Source: Pseudomonas sp. EpS/L25 (GTDB taxonomy: Bacteria > Pseudomonadota > Gammaproteobacteria > Pseudomonadales > Pseudomonadaceae). From it: a stretch of 64,000 nucleotides of DNA. Position numbers and translations under genes: made by a program. The notes beneath the pieces were generated by a model. That model was given only the letters and a program-made list of their open reading frames with translations. It did no database searches and was not told the DNA's origin. The stretch covers positions 565,781 to 629,780 of the forward strand of contig NZ_LNUP01000011.1 in NCBI RefSeq assembly GCF_001512295.1, written 5' to 3'. How positions within the stretch are numbered: the first letter of the stretch is position 1; each line of letters starts with the position of its first letter. Shown piece by piece: positions 50,286 through 60,391 of the stretch.

Positions 50286-51059
50286 TCAGCCGCCAAGGCG
50301 CTGGCTGATACCCCGGGCGGTGTCCCGCAACCGCGAGGCGGCGATGCCCTCCAGATCCGCGGTGAAGCCCGGGGCGGCGCCGACCACGGTGAGCACGCCG
50401 GCCAGCCGTCCGCCGACACCGAACAGTGGGGCCGACAAGGCATTCACGCCCGCCATGAGCAGCCCCTGTACCGGCTGGATGCCGGTCTCGCGCAGGCGGG
50501 CGGCTTGCGCCTGGAGCTCTTCGGCGGTCGGCGCCGCCGGCAAGCGCAGGGCCTCCTGGCGCAGCGCCCGGGTTTCGGCATCCGGCAGGAAGGTGTTGAA
50601 CACCAGTCCGGTGGACGATCCGAGCAGCGGCAGCACCGAGCCGACCTGGGTGACCAGGGTGACGGCGCGGACGGCCTGCTCGACCAGCACCACCGTCGGC
50701 CCCTGATTGGCCCAGACCGCCAGGAAGCAGGTCTCGCCAACCTCGTCGCGCAACGCCGTCAGCAGCGGCGCGGCGATCTTCACCACGTCCAGGCGGCCCA
50801 GGGCGGCCAGGCCCACGAACAGCGCGGCCTGGCCGAGTCCGTAGTGGTTGGTGCGCGGGTCCTGCTCGGCGAAGCCGCTGGCGATCAGTGCCTGCAGGTA
50901 GCGGTGCACCTTGCTGGCGGGCATGTCCAGATGATTGGCGAGTCGGGAGAGGGAGGTGGAAGGCGCCAGTTCGGCCAGGGCCTTGAGGATGTCGGTGCCG
51001 ACCTCGGCTGCCTGGACTTTCTGCCGCCGCGGAGAGGCCTCTTCGGGAATGTTCGTCAT
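50286..51059 (-). CDS. hmgR: IclR-family repressor of homogentisate genes
   Basis: A 257-residue IclR protein. The N-terminal winged helix is at about 20-75 (LSRLANHLDMPASKVHRYLQALIASGF), and the effector domain at about 90-250. Its position, divergent from hmgA-fahA, matches HmgR of P. putida, which represses the homogentisate pathway and is released by homogentisate. Two CGTAA-N5-TTACG palindromes, one before hmgA and one before maiA, are candidate operators. Confidence 0.87.
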   Translation of the reverse strand: MTNIPEEASPRRQKVQAAEVGTDILKALAELAPSTSLSRLANHLDMPASKVHRYLQALIASGFAEQDPRTNHYGLGQAALFVGLAALGRLDVVKIAAPLLTALRDEVGETCFLAVWANQGPTVVLVEQAVRAVTLVTQVGSVLPLLGSSTGLVFNTFLPDAETRALRQEALRLPAAPTAEELQAQAARLRETGIQPVQGLLMAGVNALSAPLFGVGGRLAGVLTVVGAAPGFTADLEGIAASRLRDTARGISQRLGG

Positions 51060-51122
51060 CTACTGGACCGCACGGGGAAAGGCGGAGTTATAGCTTGACG
51101 CCTCCCTCTTATTCAATTTACT

Positions 51123-51147
51123 TTTTGCGTAAACCTATTACGCAAAA
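51123..51147. promoter_or_regulatory. Candidate HmgR operator in front of hmgA
   Basis: A perfect inverted repeat with 10-bp arms and a 5-base spacer: TTTTGCGTAA-ACCTA-TTACGCAAAA. It lies 10 bp before the hmgA ATG and about 65 bp before the divergent hmgR start, so a bound repressor could block both. Inner core CGTAA-N5-TTACG. Confidence 0.8.
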
Positions 51148-51157
51148 TGGATAGGCC

Positions 51158-52480
51158 ATGGACGCACAACAACAAGAAGGCGCTCCCCTGGATTATCAGT
51201 CGGGCTTCGGCAACCACTTCAGCTCCGAGGCGCTGGCCGGTGCCCTGCCGGTCGGCCAGAACTCGCCCCAGCGCGCGCCCTACGGGCTTTACGCCGAGCA
51301 GCTTTCCGGCACCGCCTTCACCGTGCCGCGCGGTGAGGCGCGCCGAACCTGGTTGTATCGCCTGCGCCCTTCAGCGGCCCATGGTCGCTTCGAGCGTTCG
51401 ATCGCCCAACTGACCGGTCGCGAGCTGGGCGCGCCGACGCCCAATCGCCTGCGCTGGAATCCCTTGCCGCTACCCGAGCCGTCCACCGACTTTCTCGCCG
51501 GTTTGGAACTCGTGGCGGCGAATGCCGTGGGGGAGCAGGTGGAAGGTACGAGTCTCTATCGCTACGCCGCGAATACCACCATGCAGCGCGTCTTCTACGA
51601 CGCCGACGGCGAGCTGCTGGTGGTGCCGGAGCAGGGGCGCCTGGCGCTCGTCACCGAGCTGGGCGTGCTGCACCTCGAACCGCTGGAGATCGCGGTGATT
51701 CCGCGCGGGATGAAATTTCGGGTGGAGTTGCCCGACGGTGGACCGGTGCGGGGCTACCTCTGCGAGAACCATGGCCGTGCGCTACGCTTGCCGGAGCTGG
51801 GGCCCATCGGCAGCAACGGCCTGGCCAATCCGCGGGACTTCGAGGCGCCCGTGGCGCGCTTCGAAGACGTGATGACGCCCACCTGCCTGGTGCAGAAATT
51901 CCTCGGCGAACTCTGGGAAACCGAGCTGGATCACTCGCCGCTGGACGTGGTGGCCTGGCATGGCAACAACGTGCCGTACAAGTATGACCTGCGCCGCTTC
52001 AATACCCTGGGGACAGTCAGCTTCGATCACCCGGACCCCTCGATCTTCACGGTGCTGACCGCGCCGGGCGGCACCGAGGGTATGGCCAACCTCGACTTCG
52101 TGATCTTTCCGCCACGCTGGATGGTGGCCGAGAACACCTTCCGCCCGCCCTGGTTCCACCGCAACCTGATGAACGAATTCATGGGCCTGATCCAGGGCAC
52201 CTACGACGCCAAGGCCGGGGGGTTCGCCCCAGGCGGCGTCTCCCTGCACAGCTGCATGAGCGCCCACGGCCCCGACCAACTGACCACCAGCAATGCCGTC
52301 GCCGCGGAGCTGCGGCCCCACAAGATCGAGAACACCATGGCTTTCATGTTCGAGACCGGCCGGGTGCTGCGACCCAGTCGGCACGCCTTGGCTTCACCGC
52401 AGTTGCAGGCCGATTACGACGCCTGCTGGGCGGGTCTGGCCAAGACCTTCGTGCAGCCCGGTGAAGGAGGGCGGTCATGA
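51158..52480 (+). CDS. hmgA: Homogentisate 1,2-dioxygenase
   Basis: A 440-residue cupin-type iron dioxygenase that opens homogentisate to maleylacetoacetate. It opens [21 protein letters not shown], a family hallmark. Iron ligands are expected in [20 protein letters not shown] and [12 protein letters not shown]. Length is normal. It overlaps fahA by ATGA. First gene of the operon, controlled by the palindrome just upstream. Confidence 0.97.
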   Translation: MDAQQQEGAPLDYQSGFGNHFSSEALAGALPVGQNSPQRAPYGLYAEQLSGTAFTVPRGEARRTWLYRLRPSAAHGRFERSIAQLTGRELGAPTPNRLRWNPLPLPEPSTDFLAGLELVAANAVGEQVEGTSLYRYAANTTMQRVFYDADGELLVVPEQGRLALVTELGVLHLEPLEIAVIPRGMKFRVELPDGGPVRGYLCENHGRALRLPELGPIGSNGLANPRDFEAPVARFEDVMTPTCLVQKFLGELWETELDHSPLDVVAWHGNNVPYKYDLRRFNTLGTVSFDHPDPSIFTVLTAPGGTEGMANLDFVIFPPRWMVAENTFRPPWFHRNLMNEFMGLIQGTYDAKAGGFAPGGVSLHSCMSAHGPDQLTTSNAVAAELRPHKIENTMAFMFETGRVLRPSRHALASPQLQADYDACWAGLAKTFVQPGEGGRS

Positions 52481-53775
52481 GCGCGGAACCGCATAGCTGG
52501 GTCGTGTCGGCCAATGACCACCCAGATTTCTCCCTGCACAACCTGCCGCTGGGTATCTTCAGTCGTGGCGAAGAGCGGCCGCGTGGGGGAATCGCCGTGG
52601 GCGATCTCATCCTCGACCTGGGCTTCGCCGTCGAAGCCGGCCTGTTCCAGGGCCAGGCGCAGCGGGCTGCCGAATTGGCGAGTCAGGAGACGTTGAACGC
52701 CTTCTTCGCGGCCGGCAAGGCGGCTCGGGTCGCCCTGCGCCAGGCCGTGCAGCGGCTGCTGAGGGCCGACCATCCGCAACGCGAGGACCTGCAGGCGTTG
52801 GGCGAGCACCTGCTGGTCTCCCAGTCAGACTGCCGGATGCATCTGCCGGCACGGGTCGGCGACTACACCGACTTCTACGTCGGCATCCACCACGCCACCC
52901 AGATCGGCAAGCTGTTCCGGCCGGACAATCCGCTGCTGCCCAACTACAAGCACCTGCCCATCGCTTATCACGGGCGGGCTTCCACCCTGGGGGTTTCCGG
53001 CGAGGCCTTCAGGCGGCCCAAGGGCCAGATCTTGCTGCCGGGGCAGGACGTACCGAGCTTCGGACCCTGTCGCCGGCTGGATTACGAACTGGAGCTGGGG
53101 ATCTGGATCGGGCCGGGCAATGCCCAGGGCGAGCCCGTCGCCATCGGCGCCGCCGCGGCGCACATCGCCGGCTTCTGCCTGCTCAACGACTGGTCGGCAC
53201 GGGATATCCAGGCCTGGGAATACCAGCCCCTGGGGCCCTTCCTGTCCAAGAGCTTCGCCAGCACCCTGTCGCCCTGGGTGGTCACGCCGGAAGCCCTGGA
53301 GCCCTATCGCGTCGCCCAGCCGCCGCGGCCCGCCGGTGATCCGCAACCCTTGCCCTACCTGTTCGACGAACAGGACCAGGCCAGCGGCGCGCTGGAGCTG
53401 GAGCTGGAGGTGCTGCTGCTCACGCCGGCGATGACCGACCAGGGCCTGCCGCCCCAGCGCCTGGCCTTGAGCAACACCCTGAATATGTACTGGACGGTGG
53501 CGCAGATGGTGGCGCATCACACGGTCAATGGCTGCGCTCTGAATCCCGGCGACCTGTTCGGCTCGGGTACCCTGTCCGGACCCGACGCAGACAGCTGCGG
53601 CAGCCTGCTGGAACTCACCCAGGGCAGCAAGCAGCCCTTGCAATTGCCCAGCGGCGAGACGCGCACCTTCCTCGAGGACGGCGATGACGTCATCTTCAGG
53701 GCCCGCGGTCACCGGCCCGGCCTGCCGGGCATCGGCTTCGGTGAATGCCGCGGGCGGGTGTTGGCGGCGGACTAG
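52477..53775 (+). CDS. fahA: Fumarylacetoacetase
   Basis: A 432-residue fumarylacetoacetate hydrolase, the last step to fumarate and acetoacetate. Visible motifs are [51 protein letters not shown] and a C-terminal GFGECRGRV. An N-terminal SH3-like domain of about 115 residues precedes the catalytic domain. Translation is coupled to hmgA. maiA follows 134 bp later with its own candidate operator. Confidence 0.97.
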   Translation: MSAEPHSWVVSANDHPDFSLHNLPLGIFSRGEERPRGGIAVGDLILDLGFAVEAGLFQGQAQRAAELASQETLNAFFAAGKAARVALRQAVQRLLRADHPQREDLQALGEHLLVSQSDCRMHLPARVGDYTDFYVGIHHATQIGKLFRPDNPLLPNYKHLPIAYHGRASTLGVSGEAFRRPKGQILLPGQDVPSFGPCRRLDYELELGIWIGPGNAQGEPVAIGAAAAHIAGFCLLNDWSARDIQAWEYQPLGPFLSKSFASTLSPWVVTPEALEPYRVAQPPRPAGDPQPLPYLFDEQDQASGALELELEVLLLTPAMTDQGLPPQRLALSNTLNMYWTVAQMVAHHTVNGCALNPGDLFGSGTLSGPDADSCGSLLELTQGSKQPLQLPSGETRTFLEDGDDVIFRARGHRPGLPGIGFGECRGRVLAAD

Positions 53776-53855
53776 GCGCGCGCGCCTGGCTTCAGGAAGG
53801 TCGCTCGGGTGCCGCCGTTGACTTTCCTCTCGCCCTAGGCGCAGATTCCATAAAA

Positions 53856-53870
53856 CGTAATCAAATTACG
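53856..53870. promoter_or_regulatory. Second candidate HmgR operator, in front of maiA
   Basis: CGTAA-TCAAA-TTACG has the same inner arms and the same 5-base spacing as the hmgA operator core (51128-51142). It lies 39 bp before the maiA ATG, in an AT-rich stretch within the hmgA-fahA-maiA series. It suggests that maiA has its own HmgR-controlled promoter. Confidence 0.65.
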
Positions 53871-53909
53871 CATAACAACAATAGCGAAGGCAATCGCGGG
53901 GCAGCCCTG

Positions 53910-54554
53910 ATGGACCTTTACACCTACTACCGCTCGACGTCGGCCTACCGCGTGCGCCTCGCCCTGGCCCTGAAGGGGCTGGACTACCAGGCCGTGCCGG
54001 TCAACCTGGCGCGCGACGCGGCTGAGCAGCGCCAGCCGGCCTATCGGGCGCTCAATACCCAGGGTCGCCTGCCGTGCCTGCGGACCGACGACGGCGCCGT
54101 ACTGATCCAGTCGCCGGCCATCATCGAATACCTGGAAGAGCGCTATCCGGCAGTGCCGCTGCTGCCGGCCGACCCGCTGCTGCGGGCCCGTCACCGCGGT
54201 ATCGCGGCGTTGATCGCCTGCGATGTCCAGCCGCTGCACAACGTCGCCGTGCTGGACCGCCTGCGCGGGCTGGGCCTGGAAGAGCCGGCCATCCTGCAGT
54301 GGATCGCCCACTGGATCGAGGAGGGCCTGACGGCTGTCGAGGCGCAGCTTGGCAAGGAGGGCTTCTGTCTCGGCGCCGTGGGGCTGGCGGACGTCTATCT
54401 GCTACCCCAGGTCTATGCCGCGCGGCGCTTCGACGTGGACCTGTCGCGCTACCCCCGCATCCTCCGCGTGGAGGCCTTGGCCTGCGCGCATCCTGCCTTC
54501 CAGCAGGCCCACCCCGCGGTCCAGCCGGACGCGCCAGCGCAGGTGGCCTCGTGA
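53910..54554 (+). CDS. maiA: Maleylacetoacetate isomerase (zeta-class GST)
   Basis: A 214-residue zeta-class glutathione transferase that isomerises maleylacetoacetate to fumarylacetoacetate using glutathione. The N-terminus YYRSTSAYRVRLALALKGL contains the catalytic Ser-Ser/Thr-Ser region. NTQGRLPCL and LIQSPAIIEYLEERYP complete the thioredoxin-like domain. A helical C-terminal domain follows. The ATG at 53910 fits the family start; the frame extends upstream without support. Confidence 0.95.
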   Translation: MDLYTYYRSTSAYRVRLALALKGLDYQAVPVNLARDAAEQRQPAYRALNTQGRLPCLRTDDGAVLIQSPAIIEYLEERYPAVPLLPADPLLRARHRGIAALIACDVQPLHNVAVLDRLRGLGLEEPAILQWIAHWIEEGLTAVEAQLGKEGFCLGAVGLADVYLLPQVYAARRFDVDLSRYPRILRVEALACAHPAFQQAHPAVQPDAPAQVAS

Positions 54555-54682
54555 AGCTCCTGGGCTGCCAACTCATCCTCGGCGACTTTCTTGCCCGTAG
54601 CGTGCGCGGCATCTCCTGTGCGCCGCCCTTGACCTGTGTCTAGGCCTCCCACCCAGTCCAGTCGCCAGTCAAGGAGCCAATC

Positions 54683-55762
54683 ATGGCCGATCTGTTTGAA
54701 AACCCCATGGGCCTCATGGGTTTCGAGTTCATCGAGTTCGCCTCGCCCACGCCCGACGTCATCGAACCCGTGCTGGAAAGCCTGGGTTTCCGTCATGTCG
54801 CCAATCACAGGTCCAAGGACGTGGTGCTGTTCCGCCAGGGCGACATCAACGCCATCGTCAACCGTGAGACAAGCGGCCATGCGGCCTATTTCGCCGCCGA
54901 GCATGGCCCCTCGGTCTGCGGCCTGGCCTTCCGTTGCCGGGATTCCCATCACGCCTACGCCAAGGCCCTGGAGCTGGGCGCCCAGGCGGTGGACATGCCC
55001 ACCGGACCGATGGAGTTGCGCCTGCCGGCCATCAAGGGCATCGGCGGCGCGCCGCTGTACCTCATCGATCGCTACGAAGAAGGCAGCTCCATCTACGACA
55101 TCGATTTCGTCTTCCTGGACGGGGTGGAGCGCAAGCCCTTCGGCGCCGGGCTGAAGGTGATCGATCACCTGACCCACAACGTCTATCGCGGGCGCATGGC
55201 CTACTGGGCCGACTTCTACGAGCGCCTGTTCAACTTCCGCGAGCTGCGTTACTTCGACATCAAGGGCGAGTACACCGGCCTTACCTCCAAGGCCATGACC
55301 GCACCGGATGGCCTGGTGCGCATCCCGCTGAACGAGGAATCCTCCAGGGGCGCCGGGCAGATCGAGGAGTTCCTCATGCAGTTCAACGGCGAGGGCATCC
55401 AGCATGTGGCCTTCCTCACCGATGACCTGGTGGCCACCTGGGATCGGCTCAAGGCCTTTGGCACCCGCTTCATGACCGCGCCGCCGGAGACCTACTACGA
55501 GATGCTCGAAGGGCGCCTGCCCGACCATGGCGAGCCGGTGGCGGAGTTGAAAGCCCGCGGCATCCTGCTCGACGGCACCTCCGAAGGTGGCGAGCGCCGT
55601 CTGCTGTTGCAGATATTCTCCCAGACCCTGCTGGGGCCGGTGTTCTTCGAATTCATCCAGCGCAAGGGCGATACCGGTTTCGGCGAGGGCAACTTCAAGG
55701 CGCTGTTCGAGTCCATCGAGCGCGACCAGGTCCGCCGCGGGGTGCTGAGCGCCTCGGACTAG
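54683..55762 (+). CDS. hppD: 4-hydroxyphenylpyruvate dioxygenase
   Basis: A 359-residue Fe(II) dioxygenase converting 4-hydroxyphenylpyruvate to homogentisate, the substrate of HmgA. Iron ligands are seen as His in [10 protein letters not shown] (near 160), His in [10 protein letters not shown] (near 240) and Glu in [11 protein letters not shown] (near 320). GGAG lies about seven bases before the ATG. It completes the tyrosine breakdown set (hppD, hmgA, maiA, fahA). The 128-bp spacer upstream has no HmgR-like palindrome. Confidence 0.97.
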   Translation: MADLFENPMGLMGFEFIEFASPTPDVIEPVLESLGFRHVANHRSKDVVLFRQGDINAIVNRETSGHAAYFAAEHGPSVCGLAFRCRDSHHAYAKALELGAQAVDMPTGPMELRLPAIKGIGGAPLYLIDRYEEGSSIYDIDFVFLDGVERKPFGAGLKVIDHLTHNVYRGRMAYWADFYERLFNFRELRYFDIKGEYTGLTSKAMTAPDGLVRIPLNEESSRGAGQIEEFLMQFNGEGIQHVAFLTDDLVATWDRLKAFGTRFMTAPPETYYEMLEGRLPDHGEPVAELKARGILLDGTSEGGERRLLLQIFSQTLLGPVFFEFIQRKGDTGFGEGNFKALFESIERDQVRRGVLSASD

Positions 55763-55855
55763 CCAGGCTGCTCGTCCCATCGGCTTGCCCGGCGCTGGGG
55801 CCCCCTCTAAGGTGACGGCGCGCCATACCGGCGTACCTTGACCTCGGAGGTGGCC

Positions 55856-56932
55856 ATGGAGCTGAGCCAGAACCTGGCGCAGGAGATCGTCGAGCGCGCC
55901 ATGCGTATCCTGCCGGGCAACGTCAATGTCATGGATGCGGCCGGGCTGATCATCGGCTCGGGCGATCCGGCGCGGCTGTTCACCCGCCATGCCGGTGCGC
56001 GCCAAGTCATCGCCGAAGGCCGCGCGGTGGCGCTGGATGCGGCGACCGCGGCGCGCCTGCCTGGCGCCCAGGCGGGGATCAACCTGCCGCTGTATCGCCA
56101 GGGCGAGCTGGTGGGGGTGCTCGGGGTGACCGGGGAGGATGCCGAGCAACTGCGGCTACCGGCGGAGCTGCTGCGCCTGACGGCGGAAATGCTCATCGAA
56201 CAGGCGGCCGGGCAGCCGCCCGCAGCGTCCCTGATGAGCGCGCCCTTGCTACGCCAATTGCTGGCCCCAGGCGCGGCGCCCGAGCTGAGCCGCCACGCGA
56301 CGCTGTTGGGGCTGCGCCCGGAGCTGCCGCGTGACGTGCTGTTGCTGGAGTTCACCACCCCTGCGCCCACCTTCGGCGAGTGGGCTCAGCGGCGAGTGCA
56401 AGGCAGTTGGTGCCTGCCACGCGAGGAACGCCAATGGCTCTGGTATCGCCCCGGTACGGACGCGCCCCAGGCGCTGCTGGCAGTGTTGCCAGACCAGGGC
56501 TGGTCGCTGGAACGCAGTGCCTGGATCAACGAGGCCCGCCCCTGGCAAGGGCTGGCCGAAACGACGGGCTGGGCGTTGGCACTGCTCAAGGTGGCGAAGC
56601 GGCTGAGACCGGAGCTTACCGAGCTGGCCCGGGATGACCTGGCCTTGCCGACCTGGCTGCAAAGCCAGGCAGCCTGCACCGATAATGCCTGGCTGCTGGA
56701 ACCCCTGTCGCGCCTGCGGCAGGCCGATCGTGACGGCCAACTGCTCGCGACGCTGCGCGCCTGGTTCGCTGCGGACGCCAGTCCCCAGGCCTGCGCTGAA
56801 GCGCTGGGGCTGCACCGCAACGGCCTGCGGCACCGGCTGGAGCGCATCCAGGCGCTGACCGGGCGTGATCCGCGGCGCTTCGCCGAGGCGACCGAGTTGT
56901 ATTGCGCGTGGCTGCTGATGGATGCTGATTAG
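55856..56932 (+). CDS. cdaR: CdaR-like sugar diacid regulator
   Basis: A 358-residue regulator of the CdaR family. The N-terminal diacid-recognition domain (AQEIVERAMRILPGNVNVMDAAGLIIGSGD) occupies about residues 1-135. The C-terminal PucR-type helix-turn-helix is near 310-358 (ALGLHRNGLRHRLERIQALTG). CdaR activates glucarate/galactarate/glycerate genes; the adjacent glycerate kinase, 100 bp downstream, is the likely target. The start at 55856 follows GGAGGTGGCC. Confidence 0.88.
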   Translation: MELSQNLAQEIVERAMRILPGNVNVMDAAGLIIGSGDPARLFTRHAGARQVIAEGRAVALDAATAARLPGAQAGINLPLYRQGELVGVLGVTGEDAEQLRLPAELLRLTAEMLIEQAAGQPPAASLMSAPLLRQLLAPGAAPELSRHATLLGLRPELPRDVLLLEFTTPAPTFGEWAQRRVQGSWCLPREERQWLWYRPGTDAPQALLAVLPDQGWSLERSAWINEARPWQGLAETTGWALALLKVAKRLRPELTELARDDLALPTWLQSQAACTDNAWLLEPLSRLRQADRDGQLLATLRAWFAADASPQACAEALGLHRNGLRHRLERIQALTGRDPRRFAEATELYCAWLLMDAD

Positions 56933-57032
56933 GCAAGTGCACAGGCCTTGCTGATTCTCATTGGGCGTTTGTCCCGTTGTGGTCTTCTACGTTCCGGGGA
57001 AGACTTGGAGCACAACAACGGAGAATCGCCCC

Positions 57033-58169
57033 ATGAAGATCGTCATCGCCCCGGATTCCTTCAAGGAAAGTCTGACCGCTGCCGGCGTCGCCCGCGCCCT
57101 GGCCCGCGGCTTGCGCCAGGCCTTGCCCGAAGCCGAGCTGATCGAGTGCCCCCTGGGTGATGGCGGCGAGGGCACGCTGGACGCCGTCCTGGCTGCCACG
57201 GGCGGTGAAGTACGCGAGAGACAGGTCACCGGCCCGCTGGGCGAGCCGGTGACCGCGCGCTGGGGCTGGCTGGCCGAGCAGCGTACCGCCTTCGTCGAGA
57301 TGGCCAGCGCCAGCGGCCTGGAATTGGTGCCCAGGGCGCGGCGCGACGTGCTGGTCGCCACCTCCCGCGGCACCGGCGAGTTGCTGCACGCGGCGCTGGA
57401 CGCCGGCGCCGAGCGCCTGGTGCTGGCCATCGGTGGCAGTGCCACCAACGATGGCGGCGCGGGGCTGCTGCAAGCTCTGGGCGTGCGGTTGCTGGATGAG
57501 CAAGGGCGGACGCTGGCACCTGGCGGGGCGGCCCTGGCACAGCTGGCGCGGATCGAATTGTCGCCGCTGCATCCCCGCCTGGCGGAGGCAGAGGTGGTCA
57601 TCGCCGCCGATGTCGACAATCCCCTTTGCGGCCTCCAGGGTGCCAGCCACATCTTCGGTCCACAAAAGGGCGCCTCGCCCGCGCAGGTGCGTCAGCTCGA
57701 TGACGCCCTGGCCCATTTCGCTTCGGTCACCGCCGCGACCCTCGGTCGCGACGTTCGCGAGCAGCCCGGCGCTGGTGCTGCCGGTGGAGTAGGCTTCGCC
57801 GCCCTGGCGTTTCTGGGTGCCACCTTCCGCCCCGGCGTCGAGGTGGTGGCCGAACTGGTAGGTCTAGAGCAGGCGCTACTGGGCGCCGACCTGGCGCTGA
57901 CCGGGGAAGGGCGCCTGGACGGCCAGACCCTGAGAGGCAAGACTCCGGCCGGCGTGCTGCGCCTGGCCCGTCGCCATGGCGTGCCGGTGGTGGCGGTGGC
58001 CGGGTCCCTGGGGGAGGGCTATGAGGCTCTATATGAACGAGGCCTCGCCGCTGCCTTCAGCCTCGTTCCCGGGCCGCTGAGCCTGGAGGAGGCCCTGGCC
58101 CAGGCCGACATGCTGCTGGGGCGCACGGCGCGGGATATCGGGCGGCTCTGGCGGACCGCGAAAGGCTGA
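57033..58169 (+). CDS. glxK: Glycerate 2-kinase
   Basis: A 378-residue GarK/GlxK-type kinase that phosphorylates D-glycerate to 2-phosphoglycerate. It opens MKIVIAPDSFKESLTA, with ECPLGDGGEGTLDAVL, IGGSATNDGGAG and TGEGRLDGQTLRGKTPAGV, all typical. The ATG at 57033 is the family start; the frame extends upstream to 56961. Regulated, in all likelihood, by the upstream CdaR-like protein. No diacid transporter or aldolase is adjacent. Confidence 0.93.
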   Translation: MKIVIAPDSFKESLTAAGVARALARGLRQALPEAELIECPLGDGGEGTLDAVLAATGGEVRERQVTGPLGEPVTARWGWLAEQRTAFVEMASASGLELVPRARRDVLVATSRGTGELLHAALDAGAERLVLAIGGSATNDGGAGLLQALGVRLLDEQGRTLAPGGAALAQLARIELSPLHPRLAEAEVVIAADVDNPLCGLQGASHIFGPQKGASPAQVRQLDDALAHFASVTAATLGRDVREQPGAGAAGGVGFAALAFLGATFRPGVEVVAELVGLEQALLGADLALTGEGRLDGQTLRGKTPAGVLRLARRHGVPVVAVAGSLGEGYEALYERGLAAAFSLVPGPLSLEEALAQADMLLGRTARDIGRLWRTAKG

Positions 58170-58176
58170 CGCCCGC

Positions 58177-59100
58177 TCAGTCCGCTTCGCCAGCTGGGTC
58201 GTCGAGGTGGTCGATGCGCTGGAAGCGTTCCACCAGGAAGTCGATGAAATGCCGCACCTTGGCCGATAGGTGATGGTGCTCGGAATAGACCGCATAGACG
58301 TCCGCCGAAGGTGGCCGGGCGTCTTCCAGCACCCGGCGCAGGCGTCCGCTGCGTACGTAGCGGGCGATGTCCCATTCCGCCCGGAGCAGGATGCCGCGGC
58401 CCTCCAGGGCCCAGTTCAGGGCGACTTCGCCATCGTTGCAGCTCAGGTTGCTGCGCACCTTGACGCTGCGGGTGCGCGAGCCTTCGAGAAATTCCCAGAC
58501 GCCATGGATGCTGTCGTTCTGCCGCAGGAAGATGCAGTTGTGGGTAGTCAGATCCTGCAGCCGCTGCGGCGTGCCGTGGCGCTCCAGATAGAGCGGCGAG
58601 GCGCACAGCAGCCGGCGATTGCTGGCGATGCGCCGGGCGTGATAGCCAGCATCGGGCGCCACGCCGAAGCGGATGCCCAGGTCCAGGCCATGGGCAGCCA
58701 GCTCCATGGGGTGGTCGCTCAGCAGCAACTGGGTCTCCACCTCCGGATAGCGATCGATGAAGGCCGCCAGCGCCGGGCCTATGTAGCGGCGACCGAAGCC
58801 CAGGGAGGCGTTCACCCGCAGCAGGCCCTTGGGCTGGCCGCGGCGACTGGCGACCATGTCTTCCACTGCCTCGATGTCACCGAGGATGCGTCCGGCATGG
58901 CGGAAATACAGCTCGCCCTCGGGCGTCAGCCCCAGTGAACGGGTAGTGCGATTGACCAACCTTACCCCGAGACGCTTCTCCAGAGCGGCCAGTCGCTTGC
59001 TTACCGCCGGCGGGGTGACGCCAAGTTCGCGCGCAGTGGCGGCGAGGTTGCTCTGCTGGGCCAGCAGGTGGAAGAAGCTGAGGTCCTGAGGGCGACTCAT
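58177..59100 (-). CDS. dmlR: LysR regulator (DmlR-like)
   Basis: A 307-residue LysR-type regulator: winged helix at residues 1-60 (LAATARELGVTPPAVSKRLAALEKRLGVRL), effector domain after that. It is divergent from a D-malate/tartrate dehydrogenase gene, the arrangement of DmlR with dmlA. The start at 59100 has GAGG about eight bases upstream; the frame extends 19 codons further without support. A 12-bp palindrome lies 14 bp upstream of its start. Confidence 0.87.
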   Translation of the reverse strand: MSRPQDLSFFHLLAQQSNLAATARELGVTPPAVSKRLAALEKRLGVRLVNRTTRSLGLTPEGELYFRHAGRILGDIEAVEDMVASRRGQPKGLLRVNASLGFGRRYIGPALAAFIDRYPEVETQLLLSDHPMELAAHGLDLGIRFGVAPDAGYHARRIASNRRLLCASPLYLERHGTPQRLQDLTTHNCIFLRQNDSIHGVWEFLEGSRTRSVKVRSNLSCNDGEVALNWALEGRGILLRAEWDIARYVRSGRLRRVLEDARPPSADVYAVYSEHHHLSAKVRHFIDFLVERFQRIDHLDDPAGEAD

Positions 59101-59113
59101 TGTTAACCTCAAT

Positions 59114-59125
59114 TCACTTAAGTGA
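59114..59125. promoter_or_regulatory. Palindrome between dmlR and the dehydrogenase gene
   Basis: TCACTTAAGTGA is a perfect 12-bp palindrome in the 123-bp divergent spacer, about 100 bp upstream of the dehydrogenase ATG. Its position suits autoregulation by the LysR protein and activation of the divergent gene. Confidence 0.55.
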
Positions 59126-59223
59126 TTATTTGAGGTGAATCCTAGCTCAGATTTCACTACCTATACTCGGCCCAACGCTGCCAGTCGGCGTCCCACCCAA
59201 CGACAAGAACACAGGGCCCAGCC

Positions 59224-60282
59224 ATGAAGAACTACAAGATCGCAGCCATTCCCGGGGACGGTATCGGGGTCGAAGTCATCACCGCCGGCCTCGAGGTCCT
59301 CGACGGCCTGGCCAAGCGCCTGGGCGGTTTCGCCTTCGACGTCAGCCACTATCCCTGGGACTCGGAGTACTACCTGGAGCATGGTCATTACATTCCCGCA
59401 GGAGGGCTGGAGGAGATCAAACAGGCCGATGCCATCTTCTTCGGTGCAGTGGGTAGTCAGAAGGTGCCGGACCACATCTCCCTCTGGGGGCTGCGCCTGC
59501 CGATCTGCCAGGGTTTCGACCAGTACGCCAACGTCCGGCCGGCGCGGGTGTTGCCAGGGGTGAAAAGCCCGCTGACCAATGGCCAGGCCATCGACTGGGT
59601 GATCGTGCGGGAGAACTCCGAAGGCGAGTATTCCGGCAGTGGCGGGCGGGTCCACCAGGGGCTGCCCATCGAGGTCGCCACCGAGGTCTCCACCTTCACC
59701 CGCGTCGGCGTCGAGCGCATCCACCGATTCGCCTTCGAACTGGCCCGTAGCCGGCCGGCCAGGCACCTGACCCTGGTGACCAAGTCCAACGCTCAACGTC
59801 ATGGCATGGTGCTGTGGGACGAGGTGTTCGCCGAAGTGGCCAAGGATTATCCGGACGTCCGTACCACCCGCGAACTGGTGGACGCGGTGACCACCACCAT
59901 GGTGCTCAAGCCGGGCAACCTCGACGTGATCGTGGCCACCAACCTGCACGCCGACATCCTCTCGGACCTGGCCGCGGCGCTTTCCGGCAGCCTGGGCATC
60001 GCGCCCACCGCCAACCTCAATCCCGAGCGTAGCTTCCCCTCGATGTTCGAGCCCATCCACGGCTCTGCCTTCGACATCACCGGCAAGGGCGTGGCCAATC
60101 CCATCGCGACCTTCTGGACCGCCGCGCTGATGCTCGATCACCTCGGCGAGCGCGAAGCCAGCGCCCACCTGATGCGCGCCATCGAAGAGGTCACCGCCAG
60201 CGGTCTGCACACCCCGGACCTGGGCGGCACGGCCACCACGCGCCAGGTCACCGACGCCGTACTCGAACTGATCGCCCGCTAG
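59224..60282 (+). CDS. dmlA: D-malate / tartrate dehydrogenase (decarboxylating)
   Basis: A 352-residue member of the isocitrate/isopropylmalate dehydrogenase family, TtuC/DmlA branch. Motifs: [60 protein letters not shown] and the metal/substrate region [16 protein letters not shown]. It oxidises D-malate to pyruvate, and often tartrate, using NAD. The downstream dctA probably supplies the substrate. Which substrate dominates cannot be read from sequence. Confidence 0.92.
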   Translation: MKNYKIAAIPGDGIGVEVITAGLEVLDGLAKRLGGFAFDVSHYPWDSEYYLEHGHYIPAGGLEEIKQADAIFFGAVGSQKVPDHISLWGLRLPICQGFDQYANVRPARVLPGVKSPLTNGQAIDWVIVRENSEGEYSGSGGRVHQGLPIEVATEVSTFTRVGVERIHRFAFELARSRPARHLTLVTKSNAQRHGMVLWDEVFAEVAKDYPDVRTTRELVDAVTTTMVLKPGNLDVIVATNLHADILSDLAAALSGSLGIAPTANLNPERSFPSMFEPIHGSAFDITGKGVANPIATFWTAALMLDHLGEREASAHLMRAIEEVTASGLHTPDLGGTATTRQVTDAVLELIAR

Positions 60283-60391
60283 AGCGGCGGCGCCACCCGC
60301 GGCCAGGCGGCGCGGGTGGCCAGCGCCCGCACTTCCATCGGGGCCCGCTCGCACGGGTCGCCTCCATTACAAGAACAACAGTGGACCTCCC

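Noticed and set aside
54449-56149. 566-codon minus-strand frame over hppD and cdaR
   Set aside because: It spans the 3' end of maiA, hppD and the start of cdaR, all with clear family motifs on the plus strand.
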